A stretch of 64,000 nt of DNA from an uncultured Leptolyngbyaceae cyanobacterium (GTDB taxonomy: Bacteria; Cyanobacteriota; Cyanobacteriia; Leptolyngbyales; Leptolyngbyaceae). The notes under the pieces were generated by a model that worked only from the letters and a program-made list of their open reading frames with translations, had not been told where the DNA came from and did no database searches. The translations under genes were made by a program, and so were the position numbers. The DNA lies in the NCBI GenBank assembly GCA_938023035.1, contig CALIDI010000009.1, positions 1 through 64,000 on the forward strand. The letters run 5' to 3'. Shown here in pieces: positions 47,627 to 55,573 of the stretch (position 1 is its first letter; the number at the start of each line of letters is the position of its first letter).

Positions 47627-49093
47627 TTAACCCCCTGACTGCGGTAGTGGCCTACCAGCATTCGGAGCAGGATTTGGCAAAATCGCGGCACATTCAGACA
47701 AATTCAAAATGCCAGAAACAACAACCTTTTCTTCTGGCTTCAACCCCTCTAACACCTGATAGCGGTTATCTTGAATGCGACCCAGTTTCACCGGGCGTTG
47801 ACGAGCGACCAACTCTGGTGGCGGCGGGGCGGGCATCCCAGGTGGCCCCATGCGTGGCGCTTTGGCTAGGCGCTCTTTGCAGGTATCATCCAGCGGCTGA
47901 GCTACAAAAACGAAGGTCTCGCCGCCTAAGCGAGAAATCGAAGCAGTGGGAACTAGGACTCCTGGTTGCTCCTTCCAAATCACGCGCGCACGCACAAACT
48001 GCCCCGATCGCAGACGACCATCACGATTCTCAAACGTTGCCTTCGCTGTCACACTTTGGGCGCGCCTATCCACCTCTGGAGAAATAAAGGTAATGCGTCC
48101 AGCACTAAGGCGTTTGCCACTACGGTCTAGCAGTTCTACCCGCTGGCTCATGCGCAAATCGGTGGCCTGCTCTAAGGGCACAGAGATCCGCAAATCTAAA
48201 AAGTCATTTTGGGTCAACGTTGTGAGCGTATCACTGCTGTTCACAACCTGCCCTAGCTTGACAGGGATATCCCCCACAACGCCATCAAAGGGGGCAACAA
48301 CTGTCGTTTCGCTGAGTTCTTCACTGGCCAGATTGGCATTTGCCTGCGCCCGGTTCAACTCAGACTCCGCACTGGCCAGACTGGCTGTGGCAGCATTAAT
48401 CCGTTCTTCAATTACCCGGAGCTGGGCCACCGCATTGCTGCGGGCACTTTCGACCTGATCGAGCTGCTGCTTGGGCAACGCTCCCTGAGATACCAGACTC
48501 GAAATGCGACGATATTCTTTATTCTGCAAATCTACATCAGCCGCGCGGGCAATCCGCTCCTGCCGGACGGCATCTAACTGAAACCGGGCATTATCCCGGG
48601 CTGATCGCGCCGACTGCACCCCTGCCTCAACACTTGCCAACTCCGCCAGCCGCTTCTCTGGGCGCAGTTGAATGATGGGTGTACCTGCTGTTACGCGATC
48701 GCCCGCCTGCACATAGATATTACTGATCCGACCGGCCAACTCTGGGCGCAGTGGGGCTGACAAGCGCGACTCTAACGAACCGACAAAGTCAGAAAACTCT
48801 AAAACTGGCTGGGTTCTTGTAGTCTCAAGGGAGACGGGGATTCCGGGCGGCATGTCCCCCATCATGCCCCCAGGCCCCCTCTGAGCATTCGCCCGACTAA
48901 CTAAAAACCAGCGCACGCCAAAACCTAAACCAACTAGGGCTAAGAGGATGCCACCAAAGGCAACAAAGCGCCGAGGAGAGAACCCCAAACGCTGGGGACT
49001 AGGTGGATCACTGCGGGTTTCAAGCGGTGAAGCAAGCGACTGAGGCTGTTCTACATCACCCGAATCTGGAGAGGAAGGAAGGGAACCAGACAT
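47627..49093 (-). CDS. RND efflux periplasmic adaptor subunit (membrane fusion protein)
   Basis: A 488-aa adaptor. Residues 1-45 are cytoplasmic and Pro/Ser-rich; a membrane anchor follows at about 48-68 (FVAFGGILLALVGLGFGVRWFLV). Then come the biotinyl-lipoyl half-motifs (LRPELAGRISNIYVQAGDRVTAGTPIIQL and ETTVVAPFDGVVGDIPVKLGQVV) around a coiled-coil hairpin (about 150-240), and a beta-barrel domain. The C-terminal domain contains a proline-rich stretch (MGPPGMPAPPPPELV). AGGAAA supports the ATG at 49093. It pairs with the RND pump gene downstream and is read away from padR. Confidence 0.94.
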   Translation of the reverse strand: MSGSLPSSPDSGDVEQPQSLASPLETRSDPPSPQRLGFSPRRFVAFGGILLALVGLGFGVRWFLVSRANAQRGPGGMMGDMPPGIPVSLETTRTQPVLEFSDFVGSLESRLSAPLRPELAGRISNIYVQAGDRVTAGTPIIQLRPEKRLAELASVEAGVQSARSARDNARFQLDAVRQERIARAADVDLQNKEYRRISSLVSQGALPKQQLDQVESARSNAVAQLRVIEERINAATASLASAESELNRAQANANLASEELSETTVVAPFDGVVGDIPVKLGQVVNSSDTLTTLTQNDFLDLRISVPLEQATDLRMSQRVELLDRSGKRLSAGRITFISPEVDRRAQSVTAKATFENRDGRLRSGQFVRARVIWKEQPGVLVPTASISRLGGETFVFVAQPLDDTCKERLAKAPRMGPPGMPAPPPPELVARQRPVKLGRIQDNRYQVLEGLKPEEKVVVSGILNLSECAAILPNPAPNAGRPLPQSGG

Positions 49094-49219
49094 GAATGTT
49101 TCCTGAGGATGAGTGAGATGCAAACGAGCAAACTATTGGGGAAATTACGTAGCGGCTACTCCCCCCGACGACGGAGACAAAAATTAAAGATTTACTTCAT
49201 AATCATAACCGAATGGTAA

Positions 49220-49258
49220 GATTGATGCAATAGATTGATATATCAGATTGATATAAGT
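49220..49258 (+). promoter_or_regulatory. Three 13-bp iterons before padR (likely operator)
   Basis: GATTGATGCAATA, GATTGATATATCA and GATTGATATAAGT lie head to tail at 49220, 49233 and 49246. The GATTGAT core is identical in each, and the second includes the 10-bp palindrome TGATATATCA. The array ends 2 bases before the padR ATG. Confidence 0.7.
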
Positions 49259-49260
49259 AA

Positions 49261-49830
49261 ATGATAGAACTTGCTGCTCTCGGGTTGCTCCATCAGGAAC
49301 CCTTGCACGGCTACCGTCTCAAGCAACAACTTGAGAAGTTTATGGGTGGTTGTATTAGTGTCAATTTCGGTACGATTTATCCCCTACTGAGGCGGTTGGA
49401 GCAGCGGGGGCTGGTAGAGGCTTGCTCTATCGATGCAGGGGAGATCCCGTCTAGCCGCAAAATGTATCGTATTACCGCAGCGGGAAAATCCGCCTGGCGG
49501 CAGCGGATGATGGAGCACCCCCAAGAAAGCTGGGTGAATTCGCGATCGCGCTTTTTCATCAAGTTTTTTTTCTTTGGACAGCTAGAACCAGAAGAACGGA
49601 TTAAATTACTGCGCCACCGTCTCATGTTGAGCCAGTTGCGACTGCAAGAAAAAGAATGCGTTTACCCCGATTGTGCAGGGGTTTACCAGACGGAGGTATT
49701 GACCTATATCACCGCGCTACTACAGGGCGAAATTGAGTGGCTGCAAACCCAACTCAATCAGGAAGAAGCTCGGCTACTGGTCAACACTCAGCCAGAAACC
49801 TTGAATGCAGGTAAGCCAGCCAACATCTAG
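49261..49830 (+). CDS. PadR family transcriptional regulator
   Basis: A 189-aa protein with a PadR winged helix at residues 1-85 (IELAALGLLHQEPLHGYRLKQQLEKFMGG, NFGTIYPLLRRLEQRGLVEA, SRKMYRITAAGKSAWRQRM) and a C-terminal helical effector/dimer domain. PadR proteins usually repress nearby detoxification genes until a ligand binds. It is read away from the RND adaptor gene, with 167 bp between, which makes that pump its likely target. The ATG follows the iteron array directly with no clear ribosome site, so the transcript may be leaderless or the gene strongly autoregulated. Confidence 0.92.
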   Translation: MIELAALGLLHQEPLHGYRLKQQLEKFMGGCISVNFGTIYPLLRRLEQRGLVEACSIDAGEIPSSRKMYRITAAGKSAWRQRMMEHPQESWVNSRSRFFIKFFFFGQLEPEERIKLLRHRLMLSQLRLQEKECVYPDCAGVYQTEVLTYITALLQGEIEWLQTQLNQEEARLLVNTQPETLNAGKPANI

Positions 49831-49847
49831 TTAGGTCAAACGTCCTC

Positions 49848-51200
49848 TTAAAGTCGATTTCGCGCTTTGAGTAAGAGGTATCGATCCACAAGCAGTTGAC
49901 TGACTTGGTTTGCTGGGGCATCTAACACCAGAACCCCCTTTTGCTGTAACTGGCTAAGGGCCAGTTGGCGTTGCTCTAACAAATCCAGGGCAACGGCGCG
50001 AGTGTAGGCTAGGTCAATGTCGCAGGTTTCTATTTCGGCCTGCCGATCCACCTGTCGGTCTCGTAGGGTCACACAAAAGGGTAAATGCCGCGGAGCTAGC
50101 CGGCCCATGGCAGACAATAACTCGACCGACGCTGTAGTATCGATGACTTCAGTAATCAGCACAACCAACGCCCGCCGGGTTTGTTGCATTGCCGCTGTCG
50201 TTACAGCCCCCAGGTAGTCTGGCTCTAATAACTCCGGCTGCACTGGGGTGAGCCGTTCGATTAACTTTGTGAGGTGGGTCTGTCCTCGTTCGGGGGGCAC
50301 CCAACCGTACATCTGGCGGTCAAACACACCAAACCCGACGCGATCGCCCCGGCTGAGGGCAGTCAAAGCAAGTGCCAGACCTGCATTCAACCCCCAATCA
50401 AACCGGCTCAGGCCCTGCACCTGAGCTGTCATCAAGCGGCCCCGATCCAGCAGAATGACCAGGGTTTGCTCCTGCTCTGGCTCTAACACACGCACTAAAA
50501 GTCGGGTGGATTCCCCGCTTCCGGTGCTATCGCACCGGGCGGTCGCTTTCCAGTCAATGAGGCGGGGGTCGTCTCCCAGAGCGTAGTCTCTTAATTCAGC
50601 AAATTCAGTCCCCATGCCAAGCTGCCGCAGACGCTTGAGATTCCCACTGGTTTGCAATGTCAATTTAATCGAGAGTTCTCGCAGCCCAATCAAATCTGGG
50701 TAAACGGCGACCGTTTGCTGCGCAGGTATCTGCCAAGTGTGCCAAACTAGCCCCCATTGCCCAAGCTGGCGCACGTAGAGATTGCCCCAAGTATAGCTCC
50801 CTCGGCGATTGGGAAATACGGTGTAGGATAGGGTCTCGCTGTAATGCGCTAGGAGCGATCGCTGATGCTGTTCTGGGTGAATGCCAAAGCTAGCTGGGGC
50901 ATGATCTCGAATGTGGACGATCGCAGGCTGCGCTCCCGTTTTAACCATTAACTTGACCAGGTTCTCTCGCCCGATCGAAAGTCGTGGTTGTACTTCTCGC
51001 TCAACCACGACTTTGTAACGGCGAAGCTGCCACCCATCCAAAACGGCTAGGAAGAGCACGAGGGCATCGTACCCCAGCATCAGCCAGAGGGCGATTGTCA
51101 AAAACCGGGGAGAAACCAGGCTGCTCCCAACCGTGGCACCCCCTATCCCCACCACGGCACCCAACAACAGCAAAAAATAGACGCGCAGAGAAGGAGTCAT
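49848..51200 (-). CDS. DUF58 domain protein
   Basis: A 450-aa protein with two N-terminal membrane segments (VYFLLLLGAVVGIGGATV, FLTIALWLMLGYDALVLFLAV), an external-looking beta region, then the DUF58 signature GTEFAELRDYALGDDPRLIDWKATARC and a von Willebrand A-like domain (TLVILLDRGRLM, GDRVGFGVF). DUF58 proteins usually accompany MoxR AAA+ ATPases in complex-assembly systems; no moxR gene is here. Its ATG shares one base with the stop codon of the upstream DUF4126 gene (TAATG), so the two are translationally coupled. Confidence 0.92.
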   Translation of the reverse strand: MTPSLRVYFLLLLGAVVGIGGATVGSSLVSPRFLTIALWLMLGYDALVLFLAVLDGWQLRRYKVVVEREVQPRLSIGRENLVKLMVKTGAQPAIVHIRDHAPASFGIHPEQHQRSLLAHYSETLSYTVFPNRRGSYTWGNLYVRQLGQWGLVWHTWQIPAQQTVAVYPDLIGLRELSIKLTLQTSGNLKRLRQLGMGTEFAELRDYALGDDPRLIDWKATARCDSTGSGESTRLLVRVLEPEQEQTLVILLDRGRLMTAQVQGLSRFDWGLNAGLALALTALSRGDRVGFGVFDRQMYGWVPPERGQTHLTKLIERLTPVQPELLEPDYLGAVTTAAMQQTRRALVVLITEVIDTTASVELLSAMGRLAPRHLPFCVTLRDRQVDRQAEIETCDIDLAYTRAVALDLLEQRQLALSQLQQKGVLVLDAPANQVSQLLVDRYLLLKARNRL

Positions 51201-51796
51201 TAGTCGGGGTCTCGTTTATGGTGGCGGGGGTTGGAGCGATCGCCAGCCGTTGCCTGGGCCGCATACCAGCGGTGCCACTCCTTAGAACTGCGAATTGCCA
51301 GCCACAGCAGCACCAGAGCTATCAGTCCACCTTGGCTGGGCGCATCCAGGGCAAACAACACAAGCAAAACACAAAGCACATCCTGCAAAAAAATCACCCA
51401 GAGCGGGATATTTCGCAGGCGGAATAACCAACCCAATTGCACCAGTTGTAGCACTAATGCCAACAATCCCCCAATCGCTCCCAATAACCCCACTAACCAG
51501 TCTGGAATTCCGGTTGCCTGGGCAACAGCAATTCCCATAATGGCTCCAACAAAAGGACTAAAAACCAATTGCACCGTTTGTACAAACCGCCGCCCCAGGC
51601 GATCTTTGGAAAAAATCAACTCTCCCAAAGACCACGCTACTAGCACGCCCATCAGCAACGGTGGAGAAACATGGGAAAGCAGCGGCACCTTAGACCACAA
51701 GTCTTCGCCATAGAGCAACCCAATCACTAGCAAAGGCAGGGCAATTCGCATCCCAGCTGCCGCAGAGGCTGATAAAACAGCAAGCAGTTCAATCAT
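51200..51796 (-). CDS. DUF4126 membrane protein
   Basis: A 198-aa protein with five or six hydrophobic segments. The start MIELLAVLSASAAAGMRIALPLLVIGLL and the repeated small-residue helices (VGLLGAIGGLLALVLQLVQLGWLF) are typical of DUF4126. The C-terminus is hydrophilic and basic (SSKEWHRWYAAQATAGDRSNPRHHKRDPD). The ATG at 51796 was chosen over an open extension to 51916 with no similarity. It is the first gene of a two-gene unit with DUF58 and a paralogue of the gene at 43556. Confidence 0.85.
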   Translation of the reverse strand: MIELLAVLSASAAAGMRIALPLLVIGLLYGEDLWSKVPLLSHVSPPLLMGVLVAWSLGELIFSKDRLGRRFVQTVQLVFSPFVGAIMGIAVAQATGIPDWLVGLLGAIGGLLALVLQLVQLGWLFRLRNIPLWVIFLQDVLCVLLVLFALDAPSQGGLIALVLLWLAIRSSKEWHRWYAAQATAGDRSNPRHHKRDPD

Positions 51797-51964
51797 AGGG
51801 AACGATAACGCAGAGACTAAACCATCAGCAGTCAAAAGTAATGGATGCTTCAGGCATAGCAGAATAATGACAGGTAAATTCAGAAAAGTCTGCCTAGCCA
51901 CTACTTTGGTCAGCAAGCTTAGGACAAAACCCAGTGCTCAACCGCCCATATGGAGATTTGGCCC

Positions 51965-52225
51965 ATGCCACGCTATAACCCCTACACACTGCAAATGCAA
52001 ATTACCCGGATGTTTGAGCAAGGGCAGTCTTTTTTTGCCTTAACCAAAGTGCAGGAATGGTTGCGAGATCATTCTCAAGACCCGACAGACTACGAGATTT
52101 CGTTTCATCAAAAGCCTGCCCCCCCAGGCTCCGGCAAAGTTCTCGTAGTGGAGGTTGAGTTGCATCGTCGAGATGGCCAACCCGTCGATAAATGGCTTTT
52201 GCAGGAGGTCAGGCGGCAATCCTAA
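51965..52225 (+). CDS. Small conserved cyanobacterial protein
   Basis: An 86-aa soluble protein (MPRYNPYTLQMQITRMFEQGQSFF, FALTKVQEWLRDHSQDPTDYEISFHQ, GKVLVVEVELHRRDGQPVDKWLLQEVR). GGAG 9 bases upstream supports the ATG at 51965. The length and composition are those of a real gene and I believe homologues exist in cyanobacteria, but I know no function. It stops only 5 bp before the palindrome in front of petE. Confidence 0.65.
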   Translation: MPRYNPYTLQMQITRMFEQGQSFFALTKVQEWLRDHSQDPTDYEISFHQKPAPPGSGKVLVVEVELHRRDGQPVDKWLLQEVRRQS

Positions 52226-52230
52226 CCTGG

Positions 52231-52253
52231 AACTACGACATGATGTCGTAGTT
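52231..52253 (+). promoter_or_regulatory. Perfect 23-bp palindrome upstream of petE (candidate operator)
   Basis: Half-sites AACTACGACAT and ATGTCGTAGTT around a single G. It lies 50 bp before the petE start; TAAGAT at 52260 could be the -10, placing the palindrome over the -35 region. There is no U run and only a 1-base loop, so an operator is more likely than a terminator. A BlaI/CopY-type repressor (such as the copper-responsive PetR of other cyanobacteria) is a plausible ligand, by inference. Confidence 0.7.
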
Positions 52254-52303
52254 TGGTTGTAAGATCAAAGATGAAGCTGAATAGATGAGTCCATTAAACC
52301 ATC

Positions 52304-52723
52304 ATGAAACAGGTTAAGTCTTTGATCAAAAGCCTCCAACTAGCTGTGTTTGCTGTAGTGCTGGTCGTAGGTACGCTTTTTGCCGCTATGGCCCCCGCTG
52401 CTGCTGAAACCATCACGATCAAAATGGGTGCTGACAATGGCATGCTCCAGTTTGTGCCGGCTGAAGCAACCGTCAAGCCAGGTGACACCGTTAAGTTTGT
52501 GATAAATAAGGTGCCTCCTCATAACGTTGTATTTGATGATAAAGCCATTCCTGGCCAAGATAAAGCTCTGGCAAAGGCCCTCTCTCACCAACAGATGGAA
52601 ATGAGCCCTGGTCAAGGTTTTGAAGTTACCATTCCTAAGGATGCTCCTGCAGGGGAGTATACCTACTACTGTGCGCCTCACCGTACCGCTGGGATGGTGG
52701 GCAAGTTGAAGGTAGCGGCCTAG
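52304..52723 (+). CDS. petE: Plastocyanin precursor
   Basis: A 139-aa precursor of the copper protein that carries electrons from cytochrome b6f to photosystem I in the thylakoid lumen. Residues 1-34 are the signal peptide ([21 protein letters not shown], cleavage before ETITIKMG). The copper ligands are all present: His in [11 protein letters not shown], and Cys, His and Met in [13 protein letters not shown]. The mature length (about 105 aa) is normal. Plastocyanin expression depends on copper in many cyanobacteria, where it replaces cytochrome c6; the upstream palindrome fits such control. It is transcribed alone. Confidence 0.96.
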   Translation: MKQVKSLIKSLQLAVFAVVLVVGTLFAAMAPAAAETITIKMGADNGMLQFVPAEATVKPGDTVKFVINKVPPHNVVFDDKAIPGQDKALAKALSHQQMEMSPGQGFEVTIPKDAPAGEYTYYCAPHRTAGMVGKLKVAA

Positions 52724-52798
52724 TGACACTTGTGAAACTCAAGGCCACTGTACCCTGCGGGAAACTCAAAGCGCTTGCAGTAAGGAAGTTCTGACGAC

Positions 52799-53025
52799 AG
52801 GGTGTATCTCACTTTTGTAAGTTGCCCAACGTTGCAGGAAGCGCGGAGCGCTTCATTCCTCTTGCTTAAATGCCCTTCAGGGAAATACCCCTGCTGTGTA
52901 CGCCCTGTGGTCTACTCCCAAAATGGACGGGGGACTGGATTCAAGGTTCCTCATCTTCCTTGGTAGCGGGATTGAGGGTGTAGCTTGCTTCCCGCAGGGT
53001 GGATTACGAAACTGGGATGTGCTCA
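52799..53025 (+). repeat. Composite dispersed repeat, family 1 (long copy)
   Basis: GGGTGTATCTCACTTTTGTA and GTAGCTTGCTTCCCGCAGGG / TGGATTACGAAACTGGGATG match the two ends of 15437-15646. Confidence 0.75.
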
Positions 53026-53136
53026 GTTCTGACTTCATTAGTGGATTAGTAGATTAGTGGATGTAATCTTTTTCCACCCTGTCCTGACGAGGTAAACTCC
53101 TAGCCTTGGGAATTTCCTAAAGTTGAATGGGCTTAG

Positions 53137-53163
53137 AGGGAGGTGATCACGCCTCCCTTTTTG
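53137..53163 (+). terminator. Intrinsic terminator with no gene directly before it
   Basis: AGGGAGG and CCTCCCT pair around TGATCACG, followed by TTTTTG. The nearest upstream gene, petE, ends over 400 bp earlier, so this may end a long petE transcript or an unannotated small RNA. Confidence 0.8.
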
Positions 53164-53258
53164 TTTGAGTACGCTATGCAAGCTCTTCGACTTTGGTGGG
53201 TTTGAAGGAATGTTTTGAAGGAATGTATTTAGGAATATTGAGTGTATTTAGGAATATC

Positions 53259-53360
53259 GCGATCGCCCGGTTGCTTAGAACCTGGGGGGAAGGGGTGTGT
53301 GAGGGCGCTGCCCTCAGTTAAGGAGCTCCACCTCCTGCACTCCATCCTCAATCAAGTGGG
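53259..53360 (+). repeat. Dispersed repeat, family 3 (full copy)
   Basis: GCGATCGCCCGGTTGCTTAG, GAGGGCGCTGCCCTCAG (a hairpin), CTCCACCTCCTGCACTCC and ATCCTCAATCAAGTGGGG. The minus strand of 57563-57664 has the same blocks in the same order. Confidence 0.75.
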
Positions 53361-53507
53361 GATGGCGGTCTAGCGGTAGATTAGGTAAGAGGCAAGACCG
53401 GAGGAGCTTGGTGCAGGGGCATGAAACAGGGATAATAATGGCCAACACTGGCCAGAATGACGGTTAGCCCATACCCTGTTCTTAAGGCGTTCTCTTCTTT
53501 TTCTTCT

Positions 53508-54191
53508 ATGCTGATCTGGCTTGCTTTCAATGGATTGATTCTTGTTGTTGCCTATTTACTTGGTTCATTGGCTCCAGGCTATTGGGCTGGCAAGCTCTTG
53601 CAGGGCATCGATATTCGCGAGCATGGGTCGGGTTCTACCGGAGCAACCAACGTCTTGCGTACCCTGGGCAAGGGGCCGGCGCTGGTGGTGCTGCTGGTCG
53701 ATATTCTCAAAGGGGTTGGGGCGATCGCGCTAACGCAGCTTCCGGGTAGCTTTGACGGTTTTCAAGCCTTGATTCCAGCCGGTGTGGATTTTTCCTCCTG
53801 GCAACCCTGGCTGACTGCTTTTGCTGGTATTGCAGTGTTGCTGGGGCACAGCAAGTCAATTTTTTTGAATTTTACCGGGGGCAAATCTGTTGCCACCAGT
53901 CTAGGAGTCTTACTAGCCATGAATTGGATCGTTGGACTAGGAACGCTGACAGTCTTTCTGGTGGTTTTGGCCCTGACGCGAATTGTTTCTGCTAGCTCGA
54001 TCACCGGGGCGATCGCGGTGTCGCTGCTGATGGTCGGCTTACAGCAACCGTTGCCCTATCTCCTGTTTGCGATCGCCGGAGGAACCTACGTGATTTGGCG
54101 ACATTGGGCAAATATTCAACGATTGCTAGCTGGCACCGAACCGCGCCTGGGCCAAAAGCTAGCCGATACTACACCCCCCGCCCAGCCCTAA
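53508..54191 (+). CDS. plsY: Glycerol-3-phosphate acyltransferase PlsY
   Basis: A 227-aa membrane enzyme that transfers an acyl group from acyl-phosphate to glycerol-3-phosphate, the first step of membrane lipid synthesis. Five hydrophobic segments surround the conserved loops REHGSGSTGATNVLRTLGKGPA, LLGHSKSIFLNFTGGKSVATSLG and the late Asn/Thr-rich end. The frame continues upstream to an ATG at 53457, adding 17 residues without similarity; neither start has a strong ribosome site. It lies 66 bp before the GIY-YIG gene on the same strand. Confidence 0.93.
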   Translation: MLIWLAFNGLILVVAYLLGSLAPGYWAGKLLQGIDIREHGSGSTGATNVLRTLGKGPALVVLLVDILKGVGAIALTQLPGSFDGFQALIPAGVDFSSWQPWLTAFAGIAVLLGHSKSIFLNFTGGKSVATSLGVLLAMNWIVGLGTLTVFLVVLALTRIVSASSITGAIAVSLLMVGLQQPLPYLLFAIAGGTYVIWRHWANIQRLLAGTEPRLGQKLADTTPPAQP

Positions 54192-54257
54192 ACTCAACCC
54201 AGCCCATTACAATAATCAGCCTACAATAGGGTTTCCTAAGACAAAGCTGGTATAACA

Positions 54258-54800
54258 ATGACTTCTGGTGCAGCAATTCCCCCCCTCCAGAGCCTGACGG
54301 CAATCCCCTACCTAGATGCCGCAGGCAAATTGCCGGGTACCCTCCAGGGTAAGGTCGGGGTCTACGCTATTTTTGATGGCACATCGACCCTCCAATATGT
54401 GGGCTATTCACGGGATGTGCTGCTCAGCCTGCGGCAGCATTTAGTGCGCCGACCTGCTGCCTGTCACTGGCTAAAGGTACAAACCATTGAGCGACCTGAC
54501 CGTAACCAACTGGAAGCCATTCGAGCCGCATGGATTGCTGAAAATGGCACCCTCCCAGCAGGCAATGGCACTGAAGCCAACCTTTGGAGCCAGCCGCTGG
54601 ATGTGAAGCAGCAAATGACACCAACGGAACAAACGGCTTACGCTGAGGCTGTAGACGAGCTAACCCAGAGCAAATTGCTAAAACAGGTGGCCCGCCGGGT
54701 TGAGGCGGATATTCTGGCGGTTCTCCAGGCCAGAGGTGTGCAAGAGGAGATTCGGTTTAACCCTAAGCTCAAAGAAGCTGGCCTCCTGGATCTGAAATGA
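54258..54800 (+). CDS. GIY-YIG nuclease-domain protein
   Basis: A 180-aa protein with an N-terminal GIY-YIG-type fold: GKVGVYAIFDGTSTLQYVGYSRDVLLSLRQHL holds the GVY and YVG strands and the conserved Arg. QLEAIRAAWIAENGTLPAGN contains the Glu-like region. The C-terminal half (about 110-180) is helical and ends in EIRFNPKLKEAGLLDL. Homologues are common in cyanobacteria and plastid-bearing plants, with unclear roles; nuclease activity is not certain. It is convergent with rsfS. Confidence 0.88.
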   Translation: MTSGAAIPPLQSLTAIPYLDAAGKLPGTLQGKVGVYAIFDGTSTLQYVGYSRDVLLSLRQHLVRRPAACHWLKVQTIERPDRNQLEAIRAAWIAENGTLPAGNGTEANLWSQPLDVKQQMTPTEQTAYAEAVDELTQSKLLKQVARRVEADILAVLQARGVQEEIRFNPKLKEAGLLDLK

Positions 54801-55087
54801 TTCAGAGTATTTAAAGGTTCATGGATGCCCAGAAGTTCCAGACGTTAAGTATAAAGCTATGCAAGTGCGTTAGGGCACTTGCGTGAAATGGGATGATGGG
54901 TGATTCTGGCTCCAGCTAGGAATGCCACTGCCGAATTTCGTCCTAACCTTAGCCCGTATTACTGGCAATGAAATCATTTAAAAGCCAGACGCGTAAGGTT
55001 TACGGGTAAGGTTTAGGTGGGTGGTTGCTGAAAACCCGACCCCTCATAGGTGCCCATGGCATTGCGCCTGGAGAGGTGTAGCCATGC

Positions 55088-55522
55088 CTAAACCAAAAAC
55101 AAATCAGCCGGTAAAGATTGGGCATGCCCCCAAAAGGCTTCCAGATTGTAAAACTCTCGTTCCTGGGGCATCTGGATATGAACCACCACGTCTTCATAGT
55201 CAATCAGCACCCAACTGCTCTCACTTAATCCTTCCAGCCGGCGAGGCCGACGCTGGAGGGTATCTTCAATCTGGTCTTCAATCGTGCGGGCGATCGCCCT
55301 GACCTGCACTCGCGAAAAGCCAGTAATCAGAACAAAGTAATCAGCCAGGGTCGAAACCTCCGCCACCCTGAGAACCACAATGTTTCCGCCCTTTCGCTCA
55401 TCTGCTGCGACGACGACCTGTTTCACCAATTGCACCGTTGGGTCTGCCCAATTCAGAATATCGGGTTCAATGGCCAGCCGACTGGTTGAAGTCAGAGTTG
55501 AAAGGTTGGATGTGTTGGTCAT
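55088..55522 (-). CDS. rsfS: Ribosomal silencing factor RsfS
   Basis: A 144-aa member of the RsfS/Iojap family that binds ribosomal protein L14 and blocks subunit joining when nutrients are scarce. The core spans residues 30-144: VVVAADERKGGNIVVLRVAEVSTLADYFVLITGFSRVQVRAIARTIEDQIE, SSWVLIDYEDVVVHIQMPQEREFYNLEAFWGHA. A variable Ser/Thr-rich 25-residue N-terminus precedes it. It follows yqeK by 51 bp on the same strand, a classic pairing in bacteria. Confidence 0.95.
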   Translation of the reverse strand: MTNTSNLSTLTSTSRLAIEPDILNWADPTVQLVKQVVVAADERKGGNIVVLRVAEVSTLADYFVLITGFSRVQVRAIARTIEDQIEDTLQRRPRRLEGLSESSWVLIDYEDVVVHIQMPQEREFYNLEAFWGHAQSLPADLFLV

Positions 55523-55573
55523 GCAGTTTTTGTTCCTTTAGAGATAAGAGCAGCCAGGGAGGATTTGAACAAA

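Larger units (their letters stand above)
52724..53507. other. Gap with two large repeats and a stray terminator
   Basis: It holds family 1 (52799-53025), an intrinsic terminator (53137-53163), short tandem duplications (GAAGGAATGT twice at about 53205; GTATTTAGGAATAT twice, 53225-53258) and family 3 (53259-53360). No protein gene is seen. Confidence 0.6.

Noticed and set aside
47443-47691. Upstream extension of the RND transporter frame
   Set aside because: MFSEFFIRRPVF is the standard N-terminus of the family; the extension matches nothing.
52231-52253. petE palindrome as a terminator of the small upstream gene
   Set aside because: A one-base loop and no following T run make an intrinsic terminator unlikely.
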